Assembly: GCA_946548065.1 (NCBI GenBank)
Contig: CAMNPM010000014.1
Location: forward strand, 1-51,379
Reading direction: 5' to 3'
Origin: an uncultured Prevotella sp.
GTDB taxonomy: Bacteria > Bacteroidota > Bacteroidia > Bacteroidales > Bacteroidaceae
Length of the DNA: 51,379 nt
Position numbers and translations under genes: made by a program. Below are positions 6,852 to 14,376 of the stretch, piece after piece. The notes under the pieces were generated by a model that saw only the letters and a program-made list of their open reading frames with translations, had not been told where the DNA came from and did no database searches. The first letter of the stretch is position 1. Each line of letters opens with the position of its first letter.

Positions 6852-9541
6852 TGGCCTTTCTCCTTCAGCTTTGTTTCAACAAGGGTGGCAATGGCATCGA
6901 GCGACATCAGGTTGCGTGGTGTGGCATCGGTGGCGTCGAGCGTAATGCCGTAGGCGTCGGACAGTGTCATGAGGATGGTGGTAACACCCAGCGAGTCGAG
7001 CTGGCTGAACAGGAAGTCGGCATCGAAGTCGACGAGAGGCAGCGCATCCTCCAGCATGGTGCGAATCATTTCTTTCATATCTTCAGTAAATGTAATGTTA
7101 TTGACGCGCCCGTCGGCCACGTGACGGGCGACGAGCAGTTTCTCTGTATCTTTCTCGACAGCCACGAACTGCAGGCCGGGCCACTCCAGTGCGAGGCAGA
7201 GGGCTGCCGCACCATAGCCGCAGTCGAGGAGCACTACTGTAGAGCCGCCGGCCAGCATACTGTGCTGCAGCATGGATCTTCGCGCGTCCTCGCTGCGGAA
7301 GCAGTGCAGCTGGCGGCGGGCCTGGCGGTAGATGTCGGCCCCACGATAGCGGTAGCAGTCGGCGACCATCGCTGCGGGGGTGTTGCCACGCCCGCAGAGC
7401 ATGCTGCGTAGCGTGAGCGGAAAGCGGCGCTCGCGACCGTGGTGATAGACGAGCCAGCGGAATATCAGCGGCGGCAGCAGACAGGCCATCAGCACTACGG
7501 AGAACATTCCGATCACGGTGACCTGAGCAAGCGAGAAGAGTGCGGGATGGCGCGCAAAAACGAGCGCTCCGATACCCGTAAACATGATGAGGGCCGACAC
7601 GATGATGCTGCGTCTATAGGAGCGGAGCATGGGGCGGCGGTATGAATACTCATACTGGCAGCCCTCGGTCATGAAGATGGTATAGTCGTCGCCCTGTCCG
7701 AAGATGAACGTAGCCAGGATGACGTTGACCACATTGAAATGCAGGCCGAAGAGTCCCATCAGTCCCAGTATCCAGACCCAGCTGACGGCCATGGGCAGGA
7801 ACGACAGGAGGGCCAGCTCGATGCTACCCAGCGATAGCCACAGGAAAAGGAACACGATGCCGCCGCATGCCCAGCCAATGTAGTTGAAGTTGTCGGACAG
7901 ATTGGCGACGATACTGGAGGTAAGTGACGACGGCTGTGGCTTCGGGGACGTGAAGACGATATCGCGGAAGCCGCTGAAGGCATTGTCGGCGAATCCCATA
8001 CGATCTGCTGCCGCCTCAATCTGGCGGCAGAGCCGTTGTCCCTGCTCCGTGCGCCACCGATTCCACAGGCGCAGCTGCACCGCATCCGCGCCATGCTGAT
8101 GGAGAGACTGCTGCTGGTCAGAACCCTGCGCCGAAGCACCTGTCAGCAGTTCCACCGACTGCATGTCATAACGTTGCTCGTCAGTCATAAAGTTTATGTT
8201 GTGTAAGTCGGCATCAAAGGTGGTCTGCAAGCTGAACCAGCCCAGCACTGCCGTGAGCACGACGACCAGCCAGACCAGCCGCGGCCTGCTGTCGAGAGCA
8301 ACGGCACTGACGCGGTCAAGCAGGCGGGAAGCCGGCTTCAACGCAGGCCGCACCATGTGAGGCAGCCACAGCAGCACAAAGACGATAGTACCCACGAGGA
8401 GGCAGGCACTGAACAGCCCCAGGTGGCGTAATGCTACGGCATTGAGCGGCATCAATGCCAGAAACGCCCCCACGGTAGTGACGTTGCCTACCAGGAGAGG
8501 CGGCGTAATCTCGCGCAGTGCCGTGGGTAGATCGGCCGCATGAGGTAGATGGGCTATGAGATGCAGCGGGTAGTTGACGGCAATGCCCAGTATCACCGAC
8601 GATATGCCGACAACTATCATCGACACTCCGCCCGGCACCAGGGCCATGCACCCCATGGCAAAGAGCCACCCCCACCCTATGCTGAGGGCAATAAGCAACA
8701 GATGGCGGACGCTGCGGAACACATACCACAAGAGCAGCAGAATAAGCACCAGTGCTATCGAAATGGATCGAACGCTGTCGGTCTGGATTTGCCGCGCATT
8801 GCCCACCGCGACGATAGGGCCACCCGTGAGCCGCACGGACACAGAAGGAAAGCGGTGAACCACACCGTCGCACAACAGCTGCAACTGGTCGGTCAACCTG
8901 CCGTTGCACTCAGTTTCGCTGGCTCCGTACGGAGAGTCCACGAAGAGCATATGTCTAACAGACTCTGCCGACGGTAGCAGCCGCTGCAGGGCGGGAGTGA
9001 ACAGCTGCAGAGGGTCGTACCACACCAGTGTTTCCATCATGCTGGCCCATGGGTCACTCATCCGCTGCATAACGGCAGTAAGCTGCCTGTCGACATAGGC
9101 CGTGTCGCGCGTCAGACTGTCTATCCGAGCATAGTCGGCATCCGTCAGCAGATACGGAATCCGGGCATACACCGCCCGCAAAGCCTCCTCCATCGCAGCA
9201 GGGTCGTCAGCAGTCATGTAGTCTATCGCATCCCCGCCAATGGCAGCACGGGTACTATTGAGACTGTCAAGCAGGTCGCAGTATAATTCCAAAGCCGACT
9301 CCCTCGCTGTATCAGGACCGTCGAAGACGACATAAATGCGGCGAGCGCCAGAGTGTTCCTGAAAGGTCTGAAAGGCTACTTGCTGCGCGCTGTCGAGCGG
9401 CAGGAAGTCGGAGATGTCTTCCTTATACGACTGCCGCGTGAGCAGCAAGCAAAGCACTGCCGTCGATACCAGGAGCGAGCCCCAGCATAATAGCCGATGA
9501 GCGCGCAGCGTATTGAAGATATGTAGTATCAGACGTGTCAT
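6848..9541 (-). CDS. MMPL/RND-family exporter fused to methyltransferase-like segment and acyl carrier domain
   Basis: An 897-residue protein. Residues 1 to about 700 form an MMPL exporter: first membrane helix near 18-36, a large periplasmic loop, a bundle of helices at about 255-400, a second loop, and a second bundle with the conserved GQGDDYTIFM segment. Residues 720-821 resemble the end of a SAM methyltransferase (TPAAMVADCYRY, then LLDCGYGAAAL and FVAVEKD), too short to be a full enzyme. Residues 822-897 form an acyl carrier fold with a DSL phosphopantetheine motif (Ser850), starting at an internal ATG (7076-7078). Aryl polyene clusters carry an MMPL exporter; the fused carrier is unusual. 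It overlaps the ligase gene by 4 bases and follows the hydrolase gene by 59 bases. Confidence 0.85.
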   Translation of the reverse strand: MTRLILHIFNTLRAHRLLCWGSLLVSTAVLCLLLTRQSYKEDISDFLPLDSAQQVAFQTFQEHSGARRIYVVFDGPDTARESALELYCDLLDSLNSTRAAIGGDAIDYMTADDPAAMEEALRAVYARIPYLLTDADYARIDSLTRDTAYVDRQLTAVMQRMSDPWASMMETLVWYDPLQLFTPALQRLLPSAESVRHMLFVDSPYGASETECNGRLTDQLQLLCDGVVHRFPSVSVRLTGGPIVAVGNARQIQTDSVRSISIALVLILLLLWYVFRSVRHLLLIALSIGWGWLFAMGCMALVPGGVSMIVVGISSVILGIAVNYPLHLIAHLPHAADLPTALREITPPLLVGNVTTVGAFLALMPLNAVALRHLGLFSACLLVGTIVFVLLWLPHMVRPALKPASRLLDRVSAVALDSRPRLVWLVVVLTAVLGWFSLQTTFDADLHNINFMTDEQRYDMQSVELLTGASAQGSDQQQSLHQHGADAVQLRLWNRWRTEQGQRLCRQIEAAADRMGFADNAFSGFRDIVFTSPKPQPSSLTSSIVANLSDNFNYIGWACGGIVFLFLWLSLGSIELALLSFLPMAVSWVWILGLMGLFGLHFNVVNVILATFIFGQGDDYTIFMTEGCQYEYSYRRPMLRSYRRSIIVSALIMFTGIGALVFARHPALFSLAQVTVIGMFSVVLMACLLPPLIFRWLVYHHGRERRFPLTLRSMLCGRGNTPAAMVADCYRYRGADIYRQARRQLHCFRSEDARRSMLQHSMLAGGSTVVLLDCGYGAAALCLALEWPGLQFVAVEKDTEKLLVARHVADGRVNNITFTEDMKEMIRTMLEDALPLVDFDADFLFSQLDSLGVTTILMTLSDAYGITLDATDATPRNLMSLDAIATLVETKLKEKGQ

Positions 9542-9600
9542 AATCGTAATTTCAAGTATAGCCTGCAGGATTCAAAACACTTAGTATACGGTGCCACCAG

Positions 9601-10446
9601 TCATAGCGCACGTAACCACTCCAGAAACATTGACTTCCATCGACGGCACTCGGGCGAGCCCTTGCGCTCACTGGCGCCAAAACCGTGGCCCCCTGTCCTG
9701 AACTGCACATAGCGGTGGGCAACACCACGGGCCGTTAGTGCCGAGTCGAGAAGCACGGAATTGCGGTAGTCCACCACTAGGTCATCCAGGCAGTTCACCA
9801 GAAACACGGGAGGACAGTCGACTGGCACATGCCGCTCCAGAGACAAGCTGTCGCGCAGAGCCTGGTCGCCAGTGCGAGAGTCGCCCAGTAGTCCCCTGCG
9901 CGAACGTTTGTGTACGCACGGCTCCGTCATCGTCACCACAGGATAGACGGCACCTACAAATGCAGGGCAGTCCTCATGGTCAAACAGTTCTGCCGCCGAC
10001 ATGGCCAAGTGGCCACCTGCCGAGAAACCCAATAAACCCACCGACGACACGTCAATACCATACTCGCTGGCATGCGACTTGACATATCGGATGGCCTGCC
10101 GCAGGTCGTCCTGCGGATCGGGATAGCGATTGCCCCTGAACAGCAGTCGGTAATGGGTGACGAAAGCAGGCACATAAGCCGTGCGGTAACGCAGCACGAA
10201 AGCAGCAATGCCGTTGCGCTGTAGCCAGCGCGCCACCTCGTGGCCTTCCGTCTCCATATCGTGCCAGAAGTAGCTGCCACCGGGGCAGACGATGACCGCC
10301 TTGCACACAGATGATGGCTGCCCAGTAGCGACGTACGGAGTCAGCTCTACTCGCTTGCCATTGCCCGTCGCAGCCCAGATATCGACTTGCGCGTGCAAGG
10401 CAGTGAACCATATGTTCAACATCAATATAAATACCAATCTACACAT
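9601..10446 (-). CDS. Secreted alpha/beta hydrolase (esterase/lipase-like)
   Basis: A 281-residue alpha/beta hydrolase with an N-terminal signal peptide (hydrophobic residues 4-18, ending LHAQ). Family marks are the oxyanion-hole segment CPGGSYF, nucleophile elbow GFSAGG (Ser in the middle), Asp in the NCLDDLVV segment and the final catalytic His in GGHGFG. This resembles the BD-FAE/acetyl-xylan esterase group. Its ATG overlaps the end of the GT2-acyltransferase gene by 8 bases, so it belongs to the operon. Secretion argues against a cytoplasmic chain-releasing thioesterase and suggests that it acts on an exported product or is functionally separate. Substrate unknown. Confidence 0.8.
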   Translation of the reverse strand: MCRLVFILMLNIWFTALHAQVDIWAATGNGKRVELTPYVATGQPSSVCKAVIVCPGGSYFWHDMETEGHEVARWLQRNGIAAFVLRYRTAYVPAFVTHYRLLFRGNRYPDPQDDLRQAIRYVKSHASEYGIDVSSVGLLGFSAGGHLAMSAAELFDHEDCPAFVGAVYPVVTMTEPCVHKRSRRGLLGDSRTGDQALRDSLSLERHVPVDCPPVFLVNCLDDLVVDYRNSVLLDSALTARGVAHRYVQFRTGGHGFGASERKGSPECRRWKSMFLEWLRAL

Positions 10447-11944
10447 ACTGTTCTATCTCGTTGGCTATCTGTTCATATCGGGCCTGATACCACCGCCGCA
10501 TGTAGGAGGCCTGCGCCTTAGTGTCGCCCATCTGCTCAAGCTGAGCCCTGCTGACAGGAGCATCCACCTCAATATGGATAGGACCCTTGCGCAGATAGTA
10601 GCTTCGCTTGGGCAACACCTTGCCCGGACCATAGACTACCATAGGAACAATGTCGAGGCCTAACTGCTCAGCAATATGGAATGCGCCTTTGTGGAAGCGC
10701 CCGATGCTGCAGTCCTCCGAACGCGTACCCTCTGGATAGACGGCAATGCTATAACCTCTGTCCACCAGCGAGCGCAGTTTCGGCATCAGCGCATCGATAC
10801 CCTCGGTTACAGGATAATACTCAGCGTTGCGAATCAGGAAGCCATAGAGAGGACTGTTCCACACCCACTCGTTGGTCAGGAACACGATATTAGGGGTGAA
10901 GATAAGCTGACAGGCCAGGTCGAGACGCGACTGGTGGTTGCAGATGATGATGGCAGGGCGAGAGAAATCGGTCTCACCGGACCGTTTGCAACTAAATGTA
11001 GTTCCAGGTATCCCGTGGCTCAGTACCACGAAGCGCATGGCGCGATAAATCAGCAAGTGCAGACGGCGTTGCTTCTCACGCGGATTCCTGCATACTCTGA
11101 CACAAAGCCACGCTATTGGGGTGACAACACAGAAACTGAAAAACAACACGAACAACAGCGAATAGAGCGTCCTCCCGACAGTGTCCAGCCACCTGTACAG
11201 ACGCAGCGGCAAGCCATAAACGACAGTTAAGATGCACAAAACGGTATTGAGAACACTGATGCGGGCGAAGTCCTTCGCCGGACGGAAATGACTGACGCGC
11301 TGCTCCTTCGGTGGGTAATAGACGCTGACAGGCACGTGGACGAGCTGCACACCATGCCACGAGGCGAAAACCAGCAATTCAAGCTCGGCCTCATAGCGCG
11401 CAGTGAGCAGGCTGAGCCCATAGAGTTTACGGAGCGGATAAAGCCGATAGCCGCTCTGCGTGTCTGGCAAACGGCGCCCGGTCTGCACGTAAAACCAGAA
11501 GTTGCTGAAGCGGTTGGCAAAGTCGCTCCCCTTCGAACGCTCAATGCCCTCCATCCGGCGACTCCCGATAATCAGGCTGCCAGGGTGTTGACGGTTGGCA
11601 GCAAGCAGCTGCGCAATGTCGCAAGGATAGTGCTGCCCGTCTGCATCCAGCGTAATGGCATAGGCAAAGCCCATCTGCAGGGCGCGCTGGAACCCGCGCT
11701 TCAGGGCGTGGCCCTTACCTCGGTTGACGGCATACTCCACGATGGTGATGCCCTCGATGCGGTGCAGTAACTGCGACGTATGGTCGGTGGAGCCGTCGTT
11801 CACCACAATGACGTCGCGACACTCCTGGAGCGTTTGGACTACCACATCGGCTATTGTCCCGGCATTGTTGTAGGTGGGTATGACGACGCAGATGCCTCGC
11901 TGGCGAAGCGTCTGCCGCTGCTGCACTTTAGGATCGGCATTCAT
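10439..11944 (-). CDS. Bifunctional GT2 glycosyltransferase / lysophospholipid-type acyltransferase
   Basis: A 501-residue two-domain protein. Residues 18-230 form a family 2 glycosyltransferase of the polyprenyl-phosphate sugar type (VVIPTYNNAG, NDGSTD, and the metal-binding LDADGQ). Two hydrophobic helices follow at about 245-290. Residues 310-501 form an LPLAT acyltransferase with NHQSRLD (HX4D catalytic motif), FLTNEWVWN and YPEGTRSED. Aryl polyene clusters carry comparable functions that probably attach the polyene to a lipid or sugar anchor. I chose the ATG at 11944, 11 bases after the EamA stop; a further ATG at 11977 would overlap that gene. The acyltransferase half closely resembles the domain I recall inside Bacteroidota MMPL proteins. 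Confidence 0.85.
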   Translation of the reverse strand: MNADPKVQQRQTLRQRGICVVIPTYNNAGTIADVVVQTLQECRDVIVVNDGSTDHTSQLLHRIEGITIVEYAVNRGKGHALKRGFQRALQMGFAYAITLDADGQHYPCDIAQLLAANRQHPGSLIIGSRRMEGIERSKGSDFANRFSNFWFYVQTGRRLPDTQSGYRLYPLRKLYGLSLLTARYEAELELLVFASWHGVQLVHVPVSVYYPPKEQRVSHFRPAKDFARISVLNTVLCILTVVYGLPLRLYRWLDTVGRTLYSLLFVLFFSFCVVTPIAWLCVRVCRNPREKQRRLHLLIYRAMRFVVLSHGIPGTTFSCKRSGETDFSRPAIIICNHQSRLDLACQLIFTPNIVFLTNEWVWNSPLYGFLIRNAEYYPVTEGIDALMPKLRSLVDRGYSIAVYPEGTRSEDCSIGRFHKGAFHIAEQLGLDIVPMVVYGPGKVLPKRSYYLRKGPIHIEVDAPVSRAQLEQMGDTKAQASYMRRWYQARYEQIANEIEQYV

Positions 11945-11955
11945 GGCTGCACGGA

Positions 11956-12309
11956 CTATTTGGCTATTAATATACATCCTACCACGATGAGCATTACACC
12001 CACCCACTGCTGTACTGACACTTGCTCATGGAACAGGAGCATAGCGGCCAGCATGCCAAAGACAAAGCTCAGGCTGACCAAGGGATAGGCTGTGCTGAGG
12101 GGGTACGTCTTCACAATATACATCCATAGCAGTGAGGCCAGGGCGAATAGGGCTCCGCTCATGGCTAAAGGCCAGTTGCTGAGCAGGCTCAGAAGGTAGT
12201 GGCGGCTGCAGGAGAAGGTGGGCATGCGGGTCAGAGCCACCTTCAAGAACACCTGGGCGGCACTGAGCAAAAGGCTCTGCAGCAGTGATATGGGTATTAT
12301 CTTCCACAT
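11956..12309 (-). CDS. Small EamA/SMR-type membrane protein
   Basis: A 117-residue hydrophobic protein with four predicted membrane helices (about 5-25, 43-63, 68-90 and 97-115), the size and layout of small multidrug-resistance or ArnE/ArnF-type proteins. The end of the second half (FHEQVSVQQWVGVMLIVVG) is typical of EamA repeats. It overlaps the end of the upstream KS gene by 13 bases and is followed directly by the GT2-acyltransferase. Beside a polyprenyl-phosphate-type glycosyltransferase, a role in flipping a lipid-linked intermediate is plausible, but this is inferred from context only. Confidence 0.75.
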   Translation of the reverse strand: MWKIIPISLLQSLLLSAAQVFLKVALTRMPTFSCSRHYLLSLLSNWPLAMSGALFALASLLWMYIVKTYPLSTAYPLVSLSFVFGMLAAMLLFHEQVSVQQWVGVMLIVVGCILIAK

Positions 12310-14111
12310 GACAGGACGATGGCTTTAGAATGTATAGAAGGTATGTCATGGCATCCCAGACGCTGCATCATCTGCCGCAGCAGGGGGGTAGTCTCGTCGT
12401 GGCAGCCCACTAGCACGGTCTTGCACTGGCCGCTCAGTAGCAGTTGGCGGGCGTCGTGCATGGCCCAGCGCAGCGAGTCGCCGTCCTGACTATAGGTGAT
12501 GTTGTAGCCATGACAGCCCAGGCGGATAGCAATGGCACTGCCGATGGTGTTGTGGGTGCTCTGCATGAAGAGCGTGGGCTTCAGCATGGCCTCTCCCTCA
12601 GCAGTGAGCTGCCGCAGCAGCTGTTCGGAATTCTCCAGACAGCCGAAGGCGGTGGCGGTGATGATGGCGTCCGGACAGCTGATGCCGGCCTGCTGCAATG
12701 CCTTTAGCGAGGCCAGCAACGAGCTCTTCAGCAGTTTGCCCATCCGCCGCGCCTCTAACGGCTTGACGAATTGATGAATGGCGGAGAGCTGGTCTTCTGA
12801 GGTGATCTCTACCTCGGCCAAGGTCTTTATCGCTGTGGAGTTGTCTGGCATGGCGGAGGTGGATGGGCTGTCGGTTTCTGGGAGGGTAGATGGGCTATGA
12901 CTGGCGACTGGAGCTTGCGAGAAGACGAGCGACGTGTCGTTGCCGCCGAATCCGAAGGTGTTGCAGAGTACGTGGTGTAGTGGGCATTTGTCTTGTCCCA
13001 TCGTGGGCTGGATGCCGTCTTGCATGGCATGCGACCAGCCCAGGTTGGCGGGTACGAACTGATGACGCAGTGCCAGGAGGCTGATGACTGCCTCGATGCC
13101 GCCGGCAGCACTGGTTGTGTGGCCAGTATAGGCCTTGGTGGAGCTGACCAGCGGCATGTGCTCTCCGAAGACGCGCTGCAGAGCTACGCTTTCGGACTGG
13201 TCGTTGTTGGGAGTGCCGGTGCCGTGGGCATTGACGTACTGGATGTCGCGGGGTTGCAGGCGGGCCATACGCAGGGCTTCGGTCATGGCCAGGTAGGCTC
13301 CTTCGCCATCGGCCGACGAGGCTGTCTGGTGGTAGGCGTCGCATGCGTTGCCGTAGCCTGTGAGATAGGCGTGAGGGCGGACTCCCCTGCTGCGGGCTCC
13401 TGCTTCTGTCTCTAGGACGACATAGCCTGCTCCCTCACCAAGGTTGAGTCCGGCACGGGTGGCGTCGAAGGGGCGGCAGCGCTCAGGGTCGAGGATCATG
13501 AGCGAGCGGAAGCCGTTGAGGTGGAAGAGGGTCAGCGACTCGCAGCCTCCGCAGACGGCGATGTCGACCTCGCCCGCTGACAGCATCCTGGCTCCCAGCA
13601 TCAAGGCGTTGGCGGCCGACGAACAGGCGGTGGAGACGGTGGTGTAGTGGGTGAAGATGTTAAAATAGTCGGCTATCATGCGGGTGTTGCTGCCTGCACT
13701 ATGACTCTTCAGGCACTGCAGGGCCTCGGCAGACTGCTCCAACTGGCTGAACAAGCTCTCGGTGATGTCCATGCCTGCCACTGTGGTACCGGAGATGAGT
13801 GCCATGCGCAGGGGTTGCCCTGCCACCTGAGGGCTGCTGAAGTGGGCGTCGGCCAGCGACTGACGTACGGCGAGCATGCCCAGGAGGGTGGTGCGGCTGA
13901 CGTTGGAGGCTGTCGGCAGGCCTAACTGTCGGCGCATGTCGTCGTTGGACAGGGGTACTTCGCCCACTGGCAGCTCGCGATGGGTAGACTGCAGATAGCA
14001 CATGGTACCTATGCCCGAACGTTGCTGTCTGAGCGAAGCGAGCACTGAGGGCTTGTCGACGCCGATGGCACTGACGATGCCTTCACCGGTGATGACGATA
14101 TTCTGGCTCAT
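12297..14111 (-). CDS. Beta-ketoacyl-ACP synthase fused to a C-terminal KS-like domain
   Basis: A 604-residue protein. Residues 1-400 are a complete FabF-like ketosynthase with Cys163 (STACSSA), His296 (AHGTGTPNND) and His331 (GHTTSAAGG). After a Ser/Pro-rich linker (about 401-425), residues 440-604 match the ketosynthase N-terminal-like family (PF13723 type: LEARRMGKLLK, ATAFGCLENSE, STHNTIGSAIA); this part has no active-site triad. The enzyme would extend the polyketide chain by decarboxylative condensation in the cytoplasm. I chose the ATG at 14111 because it gives the standard MSQNIVITGEG start, 7 bases after the ACP stop; the earlier in-frame start lies inside the ACP gene. Confidence 0.9.
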   Translation of the reverse strand: MSQNIVITGEGIVSAIGVDKPSVLASLRQQRSGIGTMCYLQSTHRELPVGEVPLSNDDMRRQLGLPTASNVSRTTLLGMLAVRQSLADAHFSSPQVAGQPLRMALISGTTVAGMDITESLFSQLEQSAEALQCLKSHSAGSNTRMIADYFNIFTHYTTVSTACSSAANALMLGARMLSAGEVDIAVCGGCESLTLFHLNGFRSLMILDPERCRPFDATRAGLNLGEGAGYVVLETEAGARSRGVRPHAYLTGYGNACDAYHQTASSADGEGAYLAMTEALRMARLQPRDIQYVNAHGTGTPNNDQSESVALQRVFGEHMPLVSSTKAYTGHTTSAAGGIEAVISLLALRHQFVPANLGWSHAMQDGIQPTMGQDKCPLHHVLCNTFGFGGNDTSLVFSQAPVASHSPSTLPETDSPSTSAMPDNSTAIKTLAEVEITSEDQLSAIHQFVKPLEARRMGKLLKSSLLASLKALQQAGISCPDAIITATAFGCLENSEQLLRQLTAEGEAMLKPTLFMQSTHNTIGSAIAIRLGCHGYNITYSQDGDSLRWAMHDARQLLLSGQCKTVLVGCHDETTPLLRQMMQRLGCHDIPSIHSKAIVLSCGR

Positions 14112-14118
14112 CGGCTGT

Positions 14119-14376
14119 CTATTTGGTTCGATGGCTTGCGACGTATTCTGCCAGGGTGCGGACGGTCTTGAAGATGGCTTTGCCCTCGGAGGGACTGGAC
14201 AGGCGAATGCCATAGTGCTTCTCCAACAGGAGTATGATTTCGAGGGCGTCGATGGAGTCGAGTCCTAAGTCGTCGCCAAACAGGTTGCTGTCAGCATCCA
14301 ACTCTTCGGGGGTGAGCTCCCCCAAGTTCAATGCGTCGATAATCTTCTGCTTTAATTCTGAAATTAGTTCATCCAT
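14119..14376 (-). CDS. Acyl carrier protein of the polyketide cluster
   Basis: An 85-residue acidic carrier protein with the phosphopantetheine attachment motif GLDSIDALE (Ser41) and the usual four-helix pattern. It would carry the growing chain between the two flanking ketosynthases. Its ATG overlaps the stop of the upstream KS gene in TAATG, a sign of coupled translation, and it ends 7 bases before the next KS. Confidence 0.95.
   Translation of the reverse strand: MDELISELKQKIIDALNLGELTPEELDADSNLFGDDLGLDSIDALEIILLLEKHYGIRLSSPSEGKAIFKTVRTLAEYVASHRTK

Noticed and set aside
9542..9620. Alternative-frame tail after the hydrolase reading WWHRILSVLNPAGYT
   Set aside because: It looks somewhat protein-like and made me consider a lost LolA or thioesterase remnant, but it is too short and I cannot match it to a family.
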